Source: Streptomycetaceae bacterium (lineage in GTDB: Bacteria > Actinomycetota > Actinomycetes > Nanopelagicales > Nanopelagicaceae). From it: DNA of 64,000 nt. The notes under the pieces were generated by a model. That model searched no databases and was not told where the DNA came from. It saw only the letters and a program-made list of their open reading frames with translations. Where the stretch lies: assembly GCA_027490815.1 (NCBI GenBank), contig JAIXXJ010000021.1, forward strand, positions 124,001-188,000. Reading direction: 5' to 3'. Positions 9,801-18,089 of this stretch are shown piece by piece (positions within the stretch are counted from its first letter, which is position 1; each line of letters begins with the position of its first letter). The position numbers and the translations under genes are program-made.

Positions 9801-11332
9801 TTGAGGATCTAGCCCAACTAATTCATGATCTAAAAAACGCAAACAAAAATGCACGAGTTCACGTAAAACTGGTTGCTGAAGTTGGCGTAGGTACTGTCGC
9901 AGCTGGAGTTTCAAAGGCACATGCCGACGTTGTTTTAATCTCCGGACATGATGGGGGTACAGGTGCATCTCCTTTAACTTCTCTTAAGCATGCTGGCGCT
10001 CCTTGGGAACTTGGATTAGCTGAGACACAGCAAACGCTTTTGCTCAATGGACTGCGTGATCGCATAGTTGTCCAGGCAGATGGTCAGTTGAAAACTGGAC
10101 GAGATGTTGTAATTGCTGCACTGCTTGGAGCTGAAGAGTATGGTTTTGCGACAGCGCCGCTAGTTGTTTCAGGGTGCATCATGATGCGTGTGTGTCACTT
10201 AGATACGTGCCCAGTTGGTGTTGCAACTCAAAATCCTGAGCTGCGCAAAAACTTTAGTGGTAAACCAGAGTTTGTTGAAACTTTCTTTGAATACATTGCA
10301 GAGGAGGTTCGAGAAATTCTTGCTCAACTTGGCTTTAAGACTATGCAAGAAGCTATCGGCCATGTTGAGTATCTTGATACTCGTAAAGCAATTGATCATT
10401 GGAAAGCCTCAGGTTTAGATCTTGCTCCATTGCTCGTTCGTCCAGATGTTGTGAGCCCACTACACAATACGATTAAGCAAGATCACGGTCTTGATAAAGC
10501 TTTAGATAATGAACTCATCTCTTTGGCTGCACCTGCACTTGAAAAAGGTGAGAGTGTAAAAATTGATCTACCAGTTCGAAATGTAAATCGCACTGTTGGA
10601 ACAATGCTTGGAGCCGAAGTTACCCGCAGATATGGAGTTGAGGGATTACCTTCAGGCACCATCGATGTTGTGTTACATGGCTCTGCTGGTCAATCACTCG
10701 GTGCATTCATTCCAAGTGGCCTGTCTATCCGACTATATGGTGACTCCAATGACTATGTTGGAAAAGGAATTTCTGGTGGTCGTGTTGTCGTTCGCCCAGA
10801 TGAGAAGGCCAGTTTTAAATCACAGAACAATGTCATTGCTGGAAACGTGATCGGTTATGGCGCAACATCTGGTGAGATTTTCATCCGTGGGGTTGTTGGA
10901 GAGAGATTCTGTGTTCGAAACTCCGGAGCCCTTGCAATCGTGGAAGGAATTGGAGATCACGGCTGTGAGTACATGACTGGCGGTACGGTCATTGTCTTAG
11001 GTCAGACAGGTAGAAACTTTGCAGCAGGAATGTCAGGTGGACGCGCATTTGTCTTAGATTTGGATAGTGCAAATGTGAATTCAGAGATGGTTGATATTCT
11101 TGCCGTTCCCGCAGATCAGATTGTGATTTTGAAAGAGAACATTTCAATGTTTCACGCAGAGACTGGTTCAGAGATCGCTGCCGAATTGCTCAAGAATTGG
11201 GATAAGAGCCTTTCACGTATTTCACTTGTAATGCCTCGTGACTATGCTCGAGTGCTTGCGGCCATGGAGAGAGCAGAACGAGAAGGTCTGCCAGTTGATG
11301 ATCTAGTAATGGAGGTAGCAGCTAATGGCTGA
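6815..11332 (+). CDS. gltB: Glutamate synthase (NADPH) large subunit
   Basis: GltB hydrolyses glutamine in its N-terminal domain and channels ammonia to 2-oxoglutarate, making two glutamates with electrons from GltD. The 1505-residue protein shows the class-II amidotransferase domain with Cys23 ([11 protein letters not shown]), which becomes residue 1 after propeptide removal. A central domain, the FMN domain ([41 protein letters not shown]), the 3Fe-4S cysteines in [15 protein letters not shown] and the C-terminal beta-helix GXGXG domain follow. I chose ATG 6815 because AGGAG lies five bases upstream; the GTG at 6809 overlaps that site. gltD overlaps its end by eight bases. Confidence 0.98.
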   Translation: MALANNYPQAQGLYNPAHEHDACGVAMVATLNKIATHEIVSQALTALRNMEHRGASGAEPDSGDGAGILIRIPDKYFQEVSEFKLPSAGAYATGIAFVAKGSNFKDQIKKIADEEGLVVLGWREVPINAASLGKTALSVMPEFHQLFVSGKNNESGIILDRLAFCLRKRVEHSLEVYFPSLSSQTIVYKGMLTTGQLEEFFPELSDERVVSPLALVHSRFSTNTFPSWPLAHPYRFIAHNGEINTVKGNRNWMRARESLLESDLIPGDLKRLFPIVQMDGSDSASFDEVLELLYLGGRSLAHAVLMMIPEAWENHASMPKNRRDFYAFHASLMEPWDGPACVTFTDGHQVGAVLDRNGLRPSRYWVTKDGLVVLASEVGVLDFPPENIERKGRLQPGKMFLVDIEQGRIIEDGDIKDDLANAAPYGKWLEDGMVKLSELPSREHIVYPHSSVVRRQRAFGYTEEDLRILITPMAKNGMEPLGSMGTDTPIAALSEKPRLIFDYFSQLFAQVTNPPLDAIREELVTSLGTSMGPEHNLLDPGPESCRQVSLAFPVIDNDELAKIININADDDFPELSAHVVRGLFNVSKGGVGLRVRLDEIKREVSQAIKDGAHIIVLSDRDGDAEDAPIPSLLLTAAVHHHLIREKTRTSVGLVVEAGDVREVHHVALLIGYGAACVNPYLAMESAEDLVLQGVITGITPEKAVKNLIKSLGKGVLKVMSKMGISTIASYTGAQVFEAIGLSQEIVDEYFVGTTSRLGGVSLDVIAEETIARHNIAYPPGGEIPGTKRLPIGGEYQWRREGEPHLFDPETVFTLQHSTRNKRYDIFKRYTDRVNERSSRLMTLRGLFEFEVGSNKAISIDEVEPASEIIKRFSTGAMSYGSISAEAHETLAIAMNRIGGKSNTGEGGEEIERYTPMPNGDSKRSAIKQVASGRFGVNSNYLVNSDDIQIKISQGAKPGEGGQLPGYKVYPWIAKARYSTPGVGLISPPPHHDIYSIEDLAQLIHDLKNANKNARVHVKLVAEVGVGTVAAGVSKAHADVVLISGHDGGTGASPLTSLKHAGAPWELGLAETQQTLLLNGLRDRIVVQADGQLKTGRDVVIAALLGAEEYGFATAPLVVSGCIMMRVCHLDTCPVGVATQNPELRKNFSGKPEFVETFFEYIAEEVREILAQLGFKTMQEAIGHVEYLDTRKAIDHWKASGLDLAPLLVRPDVVSPLHNTIKQDHGLDKALDNELISLAAPALEKGESVKIDLPVRNVNRTVGTMLGAEVTRRYGVEGLPSGTIDVVLHGSAGQSLGAFIPSGLSIRLYGDSNDYVGKGISGGRVVVRPDEKASFKSQNNVIAGNVIGYGATSGEIFIRGVVGERFCVRNSGALAIVEGIGDHGCEYMTGGTVIVLGQTGRNFAAGMSGGRAFVLDLDSANVNSEMVDILAVPADQIVILKENISMFHAETGSEIAAELLKNWDKSLSRISLVMPRDYARVLAAMERAEREGLPVDDLVMEVAANG

Positions 11333-12779
11333 TCCAAAAGGCTTTATGACAACTGCGCGCGAAGTTCCAAAGCGCCGTCCAGTAGATGTTCGAATCAAGG
11401 ATTGGCGCGAAGTTTATGAACCACAAAGCTTTGAACACTTGCAAAAGCAAGCAGGTCGATGCATGGACTGTGGCATACCTTTCTGTCACAACGGTTGTCC
11501 TCTAGGTAATTTAATTCCTGAGTGGAACGATTTGATTTATCGGGGAGATAAAGAAGAGGCAATTAATCGTCTACATGCAACCAATAATTTTCCAGAGTTC
11601 ACAGGTCGCTTATGTCCGGCGCCATGTGAGACTGCATGTGTGGTGGCAATCAACCGCGACGCAGTAACGATTAAACAAATTGAGCTTCGAACTATTGAAG
11701 AAGCATTCGATATGGATAATGTAAAGCCGATGCCACCTGATCGCTTAACGGGCAAGACCGTTGCAATTATTGGATCAGGACCGGCAGGTCTTGCCGCTGC
11801 CCAACAATTAACAAGAGCCGGACATACTGTTGCCGTCTATGAGCGCGCTGACAAAATCGGTGGACTTTTAAGATATGGAATTCCTGAGTTTAAAATGGAG
11901 AAGCATATTCTTGATCGAAGGTTAGAGCAGATGGAGCAGGAAGGTACACGCTTTCGTTCCGGTGTAGATGTTGGAATCGAATTAACTGGAACTGATCTAC
12001 GCAGAAAATACGACGCCGTTGTACTAGCAGTAGGTGCGACACAATGGCGAGATCTCAATATAAAGGGTCGAGATCTCAAGGGCGTTTATCAGGCTATGGA
12101 GTTCTTGCCATGGGGGAATAAACAAGCATTAGGTGAAGTGGAAGAGCCAGTTATAAATGTTGCAGGAAAACATGTTGTAATTCTTGGCGGAGGTGACACT
12201 GGCGCTGACTGTCTTGGAACTTCTGTACGACAAGGTGCGGCTTCTGTGACACAACTCGAGATCATGCCAAGACCAACAGATGAGCGTCCTGCATCGCAGC
12301 CTTGGCCAACATATCCGATGATCTATCGGGTGTCGAGTGCACATGAAGAACAGGACAATCGAATGTTTGCAGTCAGTACTGAAGAGTTTCTTGGAGACTC
12401 AGAGGGTAATTTACGCGCAATAAAGATTGTCGAGACTGAATTTATTAATGGAAAGTTTGAGGCTAAATCAGGTAGTGAGAAAGAGATCAAAGCTGACTTT
12501 GTCTTTATGGCTATGGGATTTACAGGACCAGAGAAATCTTCATTGATTAATCAGTTAGAAGTAGGACTCGATGAACGTGGAAACATTAAGAGGGATGCAA
12601 ATTTTCAGACCACGGAAGAAGGAATCTTTGTTGCTGGAGATGCAGGACGTGGTCAATCTTTGATTGTTTGGGCTATAGCCGAAGGGCGAAGCGCCGCAGC
12701 GGCCGTTGATACCTATTTGACCGGGGGAACTCAACTTCCATCGCCCATAGAACCAACTTCTAGACCACTGATGGTCTAA
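11325..12779 (+). CDS. gltD: Glutamate synthase (NADPH) small subunit
   Basis: GltD takes electrons from NADPH through FAD and two 4Fe-4S clusters and passes them to GltB. The 484-residue protein has N-terminal cluster cysteines ([17 protein letters not shown] and [12 protein letters not shown]). The FAD Rossmann motif [14 protein letters not shown] lies near residue 148, a second nucleotide motif [13 protein letters not shown] near 288, and the closing [19 protein letters not shown] segment. It overlaps gltB out of frame, implying coupled synthesis. Its stop codon also forms the first three bases of the predicted -10 box of pyk. Confidence 0.98.
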   Translation: MADPKGFMTTAREVPKRRPVDVRIKDWREVYEPQSFEHLQKQAGRCMDCGIPFCHNGCPLGNLIPEWNDLIYRGDKEEAINRLHATNNFPEFTGRLCPAPCETACVVAINRDAVTIKQIELRTIEEAFDMDNVKPMPPDRLTGKTVAIIGSGPAGLAAAQQLTRAGHTVAVYERADKIGGLLRYGIPEFKMEKHILDRRLEQMEQEGTRFRSGVDVGIELTGTDLRRKYDAVVLAVGATQWRDLNIKGRDLKGVYQAMEFLPWGNKQALGEVEEPVINVAGKHVVILGGGDTGADCLGTSVRQGAASVTQLEIMPRPTDERPASQPWPTYPMIYRVSSAHEEQDNRMFAVSTEEFLGDSEGNLRAIKIVETEFINGKFEAKSGSEKEIKADFVFMAMGFTGPEKSSLINQLEVGLDERGNIKRDANFQTTEEGIFVAGDAGRGQSLIVWAIAEGRSAAAAVDTYLTGGTQLPSPIEPTSRPLMV

Positions 12780-12782
12780 CGT
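12777..12782 (+). promoter_or_regulatory. -10 box (TAACGT) of pyk, built on the gltD stop codon
   Basis: TAACGT begins with the TAA that terminates gltD and ends seven bases before the pyk ATG at 12790, the leaderless spacing. Confidence 0.5.
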
Positions 12783-12789
12783 AACGTCT

Positions 12790-14229
12790 ATGCGTAGAGC
12801 AAAAATAGTCTGCACCATGGGTCCTGCAGTGGATTCCGCCGAGAAAGTAAAAGAGCTCATTCATGCTGGTATGAACATGGCTAGATTAAATCTTTCACAC
12901 GGCACACATGCTGATCACCAATCACGTTTAGATCTTGTGAGAGCCGGCGCAAAAGAAGCTGGTGTTCCTGTGGCAGTACTTATCGATTTACAGGGCCCAA
13001 AGATTCGTCTTTCCACATTCTTAGATGGACCTCATGAACTTTCCCGTGGTGATGTTTTCGTAATTACTACAGATGAAATAGAGGGCAGCAAGGACCGAGT
13101 CGGCACAACTTATAAAGGACTGCCTAAAGATTGCAAAGCTGGGGACCGAATACTCATTGATGATGGAAAAGTTACTGTTGAGGTTTTTGAAGTAAAGGGC
13201 AACGATGTTGTTACGAAAGTTATAGAACCGGGATTAGTTAGCAACAGCAAAGGCATCAACCTACCTGGAGTAGCAGTTTCCGTACCGGCGCTTTCTGAGA
13301 AAGATATGGATGATCTACGTTGGGGCCTTCGCGCAGGGGCAGATTTTATTGCCTTGTCTTTCGTGCGAAACGCCAAAGATATTGATGATGTTCACGCAGT
13401 TATGGATGAAGTTGGGATTCGCATCCCAGTGATTGCCAAGATCGAAAAGCCGCAGGCGGTTGAGAATTTACAGGAGATCGTAACTGCATTTGATGGCATC
13501 ATGGTTGCACGTGGAGATCTTGGAGTTGAGATGCCCATTGAGGAAGTTCCGCTGGTTCAAAAGCGATGCATCGAACTTGCTCGAGAAGCTGCCAAACCTG
13601 TAATTGTGGCGACCCAGATGCTGGATTCAATGATCATTAATTCAACACCGACTCGAGCCGAAGCCACAGATTGCGCAAATGCTGTTCTAGATGGCGCTGA
13701 TGCTTTGATGTTATCGGGTGAGACATCAGTTGGAGCATTTGCAATTGAAGCAGTTGCAACAATGGCTCGAATAATTGCGCGAACAGAGGAGGGCGGATTC
13801 GAAATGATTCGACCACTTCGAACAACACCGCGGACGAAAGGTGGCGCCATTACTCGCGCAGCAGCTGAAGTCGGTGGAATTGTTGATGCAAAGTACCTAG
13901 TGACATTTACTCAGTCTGGAGACTCTGCACGTCGAATGGCGCGGCTGAGATCTCTCATTCCGATCCTTGCTTTTACACCAGAAGTGGGAACTTATAATCG
14001 ACTTGCTCTTACTTGGGGAGTCGAGCCGGCAATGACATCTATGGTCAAGCACACCGATGAAATGGTGAAGCAGGCGGATTCGTTACTTATTGAATCTGGT
14101 AGAGCAAAGCAAGGAGAGACAGTCATTATTGTGGCTGGATCTCCTCCTGGAATTCCTGGATCAACTAATGCGATGCGTGTGCACCGCGTTGGCGATGCAG
14201 TTGGTGGCGTAGTTCCGGCCTATCAGTAG
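12790..14229 (+). CDS. pyk: Pyruvate kinase
   Basis: Pyruvate kinase converts phosphoenolpyruvate and ADP to pyruvate and ATP, the last step of glycolysis. The 479-residue length is typical. Motifs include RRAKIVCTMGPAVDS at the N-terminus, MARLNLSHGTH, the catalytic-lysine strand IPVIAKIEKPQAVEN, DGIMVARGDLGVEMP and the K+/Mg2+ region MLDSMIINSTPTRAEATDCANAVLDGADALMLSGET. The C-terminal regulatory domain is present (VTFTQSGDSARRMARLRS). It starts ten bases after gltD, but the -10 box over the gltD stop suggests its own leaderless transcript in addition to any read-through. Confidence 0.98.
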   Translation: MRRAKIVCTMGPAVDSAEKVKELIHAGMNMARLNLSHGTHADHQSRLDLVRAGAKEAGVPVAVLIDLQGPKIRLSTFLDGPHELSRGDVFVITTDEIEGSKDRVGTTYKGLPKDCKAGDRILIDDGKVTVEVFEVKGNDVVTKVIEPGLVSNSKGINLPGVAVSVPALSEKDMDDLRWGLRAGADFIALSFVRNAKDIDDVHAVMDEVGIRIPVIAKIEKPQAVENLQEIVTAFDGIMVARGDLGVEMPIEEVPLVQKRCIELAREAAKPVIVATQMLDSMIINSTPTRAEATDCANAVLDGADALMLSGETSVGAFAIEAVATMARIIARTEEGGFEMIRPLRTTPRTKGGAITRAAAEVGGIVDAKYLVTFTQSGDSARRMARLRSLIPILAFTPEVGTYNRLALTWGVEPAMTSMVKHTDEMVKQADSLLIESGRAKQGETVIIVAGSPPGIPGSTNAMRVHRVGDAVGGVVPAYQ

Positions 14230-14261
14230 TTTTCGTTTTCCGAACCAATGCTCTTTGCCGT

Positions 14262-14267
14262 TAGACT
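14262..14267 (+). promoter_or_regulatory. Candidate -10 box (TAGACT) of the tRNA gene
   Basis: TAGACT sits 16 bases upstream of the tRNA 5' end, which would leave a short 5' trailer for RNase P. No good -35 box was recognised. Confidence 0.35.
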
Positions 14268-14283
14268 AGATGAGTTAACAAAG

Positions 14284-14356
14284 GCCTCGGTACTCCAACG
14301 GTAGAGAGGGCAGTCTCAAACACTGCATAGTGTCGGTTCGAATCCGACTCGGGGCA
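14284..14356 (+). tRNA. tRNA with CAA anticodon (probable tRNA-Leu, short variable arm)
   Basis: The cloverleaf can be folded by hand. The acceptor GCCTCGG pairs with TCGGGGC (two G-U pairs). The anticodon stem is GCAGT/ACTGC with loop CTCAAAC, giving anticodon CAA. The T-arm is GTCGG-TTCGAAT-CCGAC, and the discriminator base is A. The D-arm contains GGTAGAG with a weak CTC/GAG stem. CCA is not encoded. CAA reads UUG, so leucine is expected, but the variable region is only about five bases (ATAGT), whereas normal tRNA-Leu is class II with a long variable arm. A leucine-like tRNA is known near pyk and the ANTAR regulator in other actinobacteria, from memory. Confidence 0.85.
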
Positions 14357-14420
14357 CATTATTTGTTTGGATTTCTTGGTACATGTACTTTGTGTTAATT
14401 CCAGAAAGGACGAGTAGAAG

Positions 14421-15002
14421 ATGAGTATTCGTATTCTGGTTGCCGAAGATGAAGCGATCATTCGAATGGATCTTATTGAAATGCTTCAGGGCGCTGGCTA
14501 TGAAGTGGTTGCAGCCGCAACCAACGGGCAAGAGGCGATTGATTTAGCGAATATACATAAACCAGACCTTGCAATCCTAGATGTGAAAATGCCGGTACTA
14601 GATGGTATTTCTGCAGCTGCAAAAGTTATTGAGATTGCTCCAGTTCTTATGCTCACTGCTTTCTCGCAGAAAGAGCTAGTAGAGCGAGCGCGGGACGCCG
14701 GAGTTATGGCCTATGTAGTTAAGCCATTTACGATTGGTGATCTCATGCCGGCAATTGAAATTGCAATGAGTAGACACAAGCAAATGAAAAGCCTGGCGAC
14801 AGAAGTTGCAGATCTTCATGATCGATTAGAGACTCGCAAGATTATTGACAAAGCTAAAGGCATTTTGATGTCCGCCCTTAGCTTGAGCGAGCCTGAAGCG
14901 TTCTCATGGATACAAAAAGCAGCTATGGATAGACGACTTACGATGAAAGAAGTTGCTTTGGCGGTAATCGACCCAAAGCAGGCCGAGCACTTTCTTTCTT
15001 AG
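14421..15002 (+). CDS. pdtaR: REC-ANTAR response regulator (PdtaR-like transcription antiterminator)
   Basis: The 193-residue protein has a receiver domain (about 1-120) with the acidic pocket AEDEA, phospho-acceptor Asp54 (LAILDVKMPVLDG) and the conserved lysine in YVVKPFTIGDL. An ANTAR RNA-binding domain follows (about 130-188), with the signature RKIIDKAKGILMSALSLSEPEAFSWIQKAAMDRRLTM in short blocks. In mycobacteria PdtaR is phosphorylated by PdtaS and binds paired hairpins in mRNA to prevent termination. The kinase is not in this window. An AGTAGAAG purine run precedes the ATG. The gene stands alone between the tRNA and the amino-acid importer. Confidence 0.93.
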   Translation: MSIRILVAEDEAIIRMDLIEMLQGAGYEVVAAATNGQEAIDLANIHKPDLAILDVKMPVLDGISAAAKVIEIAPVLMLTAFSQKELVERARDAGVMAYVVKPFTIGDLMPAIEIAMSRHKQMKSLATEVADLHDRLETRKIIDKAKGILMSALSLSEPEAFSWIQKAAMDRRLTMKEVALAVIDPKQAEHFLS

Positions 15003-15030
15003 GGATCTCCTCAAGGAAATCTGCACCATA

Positions 15031-15049
15031 TCCCCAATCTTTAGGGGGA
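15031..15049 (+). terminator. Weak hairpin after the ANTAR regulator
   Basis: TCCCC and GGGGGA can pair across an eight-base loop about 30 bases after the stop codon. There is no following T-run, so termination by this hairpin alone is doubtful. Confidence 0.25.
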
Positions 15050-15090
15050 ATAGGCCCAGATCTACGCCTTTATTGAGCGGAATTAAGTAT

Positions 15091-15118
15091 TTACCGATCG
15101 GTTTTGGCTAGTTATACT
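15091..15118 (+). promoter_or_regulatory. Candidate promoter of the binding-protein gene
   Basis: TTACCG at 15091-15096 and TATACT at 15113-15118 lie 16 bases apart. The -10 match is strong and the -35 is partial. It would give a leader of about 58 bases, unlike the leaderless genes nearby. Confidence 0.5.
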
Positions 15119-15134
15119 TCGGTGATCCTTTTTG

Positions 15135-15162
15135 AAGGTCATCTAGATACCTTTGATAAAGG
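15135..15162 (+). promoter_or_regulatory. Leader with two mutually exclusive hairpins upstream of livJ-like gene
   Basis: ACCTT (15149-15153) can pair with upstream AAGGT (15135-15139) around the self-complementary ATCTAGAT. CCTTT (15150-15154) can instead pair with downstream AAAGG (15158-15162) across a GAT loop. The second hairpin ends about ten bases before the AAAGGAG ribosome-binding site, so a choice between folds could affect initiation or mRNA stability. Confidence 0.4.
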
Positions 15163-15182
15163 AACTTACAAAAGGAGAAAAC

Positions 15183-16409
15183 ATGCAGAAATTCAACAAG
15201 GCAGCCATCGTGGTTGCTACTGCTGTCGCTGGCTTAGTTCTTGCTGGCTGCGGTGGTGGAGGAACAGCATCTGGTCCTCTAAAGATTGGTTCATTGTTGC
15301 CTGAGACAGGCAGCCTTGCGTTCCTTGGACCCCCAGAGTTTGCAGGAGTTGATTTAGCTGTTGCTGATATCAACGCCGCAGGTGGAGTACTTGGAGAAAA
15401 TATTGAGCACATCCGTGGTGATTCAGGAGATACAAGTACTGATATCGCACAACAGACAACTGACTCACATATTTCAGCAGGAGTAAGTGCAATTGTTGGT
15501 GCAGCTTCATCTGGAGTTTCATTTACTGTAATCGACAAGATCGCAGGAGCTGGAATTGTCCACTTCTCACCAGCAAACACATCACCTGATTTTACAAACT
15601 ATGCAGATGACGGTTACTACTTCCGCTCTGCTCCTTCAGATACTTTCCAGGGAGCAGTTCTTGGTCAGTTGATGGCTAAGGAAGGCGCAAAGAACGCTGT
15701 AATTCTTAACCTTGATGATGCATACGGTAACGGTCTTGCTAAGTACGCAATGGCTGCATTTACTGGAACATCAACAAACATTGTTTATAACCCACAGGCA
15801 GCTGAGTTCTCAGCAGATGTAGCAAAGGCAAAGGCTGCAAAGCCAGATGCAATTGCAATCATCGGCTTTGATGAGACAGCAAAGATTTTCACTGAGCTTA
15901 TTAAGCAGGGAATCGGGCCTAACAAGGTTAAGACATACCTAGTAGATGGAAACCTTTCAAGCGGTGCTTACAAGGATCTACCTGCAGGAATCATGAAGGG
16001 CGTTAAGGGAACACTTCCTGGCGTTTTGGCAGATGGAGAGCTTCAGAAGCGTCTACTTTCAGTAGACCCAGCTCTTACTGACTACTCATATGCTGCTGAG
16101 TCATACGATGCAGTAGTTTTGATTGCACTTGCAGCTGAGCAGGGTGGAGCAACAGATGGTAAGACCATCCGCGACAACCTAGTTTCAGTTTCAAAGGGTG
16201 GCACAAAGTGCACAACCTTTGCTGATTGCAAGGCTCTCATCGCAGAAGGAACAGACATCGACTATGACGGTGTATCTGGTCCAATTGAGTTCGCTGACAA
16301 TGGCGATCCTTCATACGCAACTATGGGTGTGTATGTTTACGAAGCAAATGACAAGTACGTAGCACTACCAGCAGAGTTCATCTCTGGTGATGTGCCAGCG
16401 GGCGAGTAA
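15183..16409 (+). CDS. Branched-chain amino acid type ABC transporter substrate-binding lipoprotein
   Basis: This is the extracellular binding component of the importer encoded convergently at 16494-20412. The 408-residue precursor has a lipoprotein signal with lipobox LAGC and Cys23 as the lipidation site for Lgt, then a glycine linker. A type I periplasmic-binding fold of the LivJ/Leu-Ile-Val family follows (KIGSLLPETGSLAFLGPPEF, VGAASSGVSFTVIDKIAGAG, DDAYGNGLAKYA). ATG 15183 is chosen over the earlier in-frame start because AAAGGAG lies just upstream and the signal peptide then has normal length. The gene favours AAG, CAG, GAG and TTC codons more than its neighbours, which suggests very high expression. 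The ligand could be branched-chain amino acids, other amino acids or urea/amides. Confidence 0.93.
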   Translation: MQKFNKAAIVVATAVAGLVLAGCGGGGTASGPLKIGSLLPETGSLAFLGPPEFAGVDLAVADINAAGGVLGENIEHIRGDSGDTSTDIAQQTTDSHISAGVSAIVGAASSGVSFTVIDKIAGAGIVHFSPANTSPDFTNYADDGYYFRSAPSDTFQGAVLGQLMAKEGAKNAVILNLDDAYGNGLAKYAMAAFTGTSTNIVYNPQAAEFSADVAKAKAAKPDAIAIIGFDETAKIFTELIKQGIGPNKVKTYLVDGNLSSGAYKDLPAGIMKGVKGTLPGVLADGELQKRLLSVDPALTDYSYAAESYDAVVLIALAAEQGGATDGKTIRDNLVSVSKGGTKCTTFADCKALIAEGTDIDYDGVSGPIEFADNGDPSYATMGVYVYEANDKYVALPAEFISGDVPAGE

Positions 16410-16424
16410 TTAGCTAAATAAGTA

Positions 16425-16464
16425 ATAAGAATGGCCCGCCGGTTAACCGGCGGGCCATTCTTAT
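16425..16464. terminator. Bidirectional terminator between the convergent importer genes
   Basis: A perfect inverted repeat with two uninterrupted 20-base arms meets at GGTTAACC. The GC-rich core GGCCCGCCGG is flanked by AT-rich AAGAAT/ATTCTT, so each strand reads a stable hairpin with a T-rich exit. It lies 15 bases after one stop codon and 29 bases before the other. Confidence 0.9.
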
Positions 16465-16493
16465 GTTCAAAGAATTTAAAGGTGAATAAGCAA

Positions 16494-17231
16494 CTACTTC
16501 TTCGCTAGTGTTCCTAGATACAGTTCAATAACTTTAGGATCAGTTGATAGTGATTTACCAGTGCCTTCATAGGCATTCTTTCCTTGGTCTAGAACATAAC
16601 CTCGATCGACAATCTGCAAGCATCTACGGGCATTTTGCTCAACCATAATGACTGTAACGCCAATCTTGTTGATCTCACGAACGCGAACAAAGACTTCATC
16701 CTGCAATGCAGGGGAGAGGCCAGCACTTGGTTCATCCAATAGCAAAACAGATGGATTCATCATCAGCGCTCGGCCCATAGCCACCATTTGGCGCTCTCCG
16801 CCAGATAAAGATCCAGCACGTTGCTTACGGCGAGTACCAAGAGTTGGAAAAAGTTCGGTTACAAAGTCAAAACGCTCTGAGAACTTTTCAGGTGATTGAA
16901 ACGCACCCATTTGCAAGTTCTCTTCAATGGTAAGAGAAGGAAAAACATTGTTACTTTGTGGGACAAAGCCAATACCGCGGGCTACTAGCTGGTCGGCTCT
17001 CATGTTTGTGATCTCTTCGCCAGATAAAGTCACATTACCTTCGCGAATCTTTACAAGACCGAATAAGGCTTTGAGCAAGGTTGATTTACCTGCCCCGTTA
17101 GGTCCAATGATTCCAACTAGTTCGCCTTGATTAGCATACAAATTACATCCATTTAGAATATTAATTCCTGGAAGGTAGCCAGCAACTAAGTCAGTTGCAG
17201 AGACCAATGCCGTGTTTGTCGATGCAGCCAT
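16494..17231 (-). CDS. livF: Branched-chain amino acid ABC transporter ATP-binding protein LivF
   Basis: This is one of the two nucleotide-binding subunits that drive the importer. The 245-residue protein has Walker A GPNGAGKST, Q-loop FVPQSNNVFPSLT, ABC signature LSGGERQMVAMGRAL, Walker B VLLLDEPSAGLSP and the H-loop region VIMVEQNARRCL. The short form and the N-terminal YLPGINILNG are typical of LivF rather than LivG. It is last in the minus-strand operon livH-livM-livG-livF and lies three bases after livG. Confidence 0.95.
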   Translation of the reverse strand: MAASTNTALVSATDLVAGYLPGINILNGCNLYANQGELVGIIGPNGAGKSTLLKALFGLVKIREGNVTLSGEEITNMRADQLVARGIGFVPQSNNVFPSLTIEENLQMGAFQSPEKFSERFDFVTELFPTLGTRRKQRAGSLSGGERQMVAMGRALMMNPSVLLLDEPSAGLSPALQDEVFVRVREINKIGVTVIMVEQNARRCLQIVDRGYVLDQGKNAYEGTGKSLSTDPKVIELYLGTLAKK

Positions 17232-17234
17232 TAC

Positions 17235-18089
17235 TTAGGCTCCTTCACTTGATAAATCGCTATCGTGATGTGCACCCAAGTACGCTTCTATAACTTGAGC
17301 ATTACCCATGACAGTTGCCGGAGTTCCCTCGGCAATGATCTGACCCTGAGCCATAACAATTACCCAATCACTTATTTCGTGAACCATATCCATGTCATGT
17401 TCTACGAATAGAACAGTTTTTCCTTCATTTCGAAGTTCCTTGATATGTTCCAAAAGGGACTGCTTGAGCGCAGGGTTTACACCTGCCATTGGCTCATCAA
17501 GCATCACCATTTCGGGCTCTACCATTAATGCACGTGCCATTTCTAAAAGTTTTCTTTGTCCACCAGAAAGTGCGGCAGCAAAGTCATCTTGCTTTTCCAG
17601 AAGTTTAAAGTTTGTGAGAATAGATGTTGCCTTAACGCGGATTGCAGCTTCTTGAGAACGCCATATCCAAGGGAAAACTGAAAGGAGCACAGATTCACCC
17701 TTTTGTGCTCTAGCTCCAAGCAACATATTTTCCATTACGGTTAAGCGATATAAAGCTTTAGTTAATTGAAACGTCCGCACCATGCCAAGACGAGCAACTT
17801 TATAGGATGGAACTCCGTTAAGGGGTATGCCATTAAAACTCCATGTGCCTGAGTTTGGAGAGTCGTAACCAGTTAGGAGATTAAAAAATGTAGTTTTGCC
17901 GGCGCCATTTGGGCCGATAAGTGCGGTGATGGATCCGCGCTGAATTTCAACATGGTCAACATTGACAGCTGTTAACCCGCCAAACTGGCGCTTTATCTTA
18001 TCTGCAATCAAAATTGGATCTGGTTTAGATGATCCAGGCGTCTGGGATGTAGTCATGGCAAAGTCTGCCCCGGAGTTATGCTTTTGCAT
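17235..18089 (-). CDS. livG: Branched-chain amino acid ABC transporter ATP-binding protein LivG
   Basis: This is the second ATPase subunit of the importer, 284 residues from the longest start. Walker A is GPNGAGKTT, the signature LSGGQRKLLEMARAL, Walker B VMLDEPMAGVNP, and the D-loop and H-loop VLFVEHDMDMV. The C-terminal tail VIEAYLGAHHDS matches the BCA_ABC_TP_C extension. Start choice is uncertain. The ATG at 18089 overlaps livM by 14 bases with an AAGGAG ten bases upstream inside livM. An ATG at 18056 would remove an eleven-residue non-conserved leader and has a weaker GGGGCAG site. Confidence 0.94.
   Translation of the reverse strand: MQKHNSGADFAMTTSQTPGSSKPDPILIADKIKRQFGGLTAVNVDHVEIQRGSITALIGPNGAGKTTFFNLLTGYDSPNSGTWSFNGIPLNGVPSYKVARLGMVRTFQLTKALYRLTVMENMLLGARAQKGESVLLSVFPWIWRSQEAAIRVKATSILTNFKLLEKQDDFAAALSGGQRKLLEMARALMVEPEMVMLDEPMAGVNPALKQSLLEHIKELRNEGKTVLFVEHDMDMVHEISDWVIVMAQGQIIAEGTPATVMGNAQVIEAYLGAHHDSDLSSEGA

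Noticed and set aside
15143-15580. 145-residue minus-strand ORF starting near the livJ-like signal peptide
   Set aside because: Composition is the antisense of repetitive Gly/Ala codons in the lipoprotein; it would run through the leader hairpins and promoter region.
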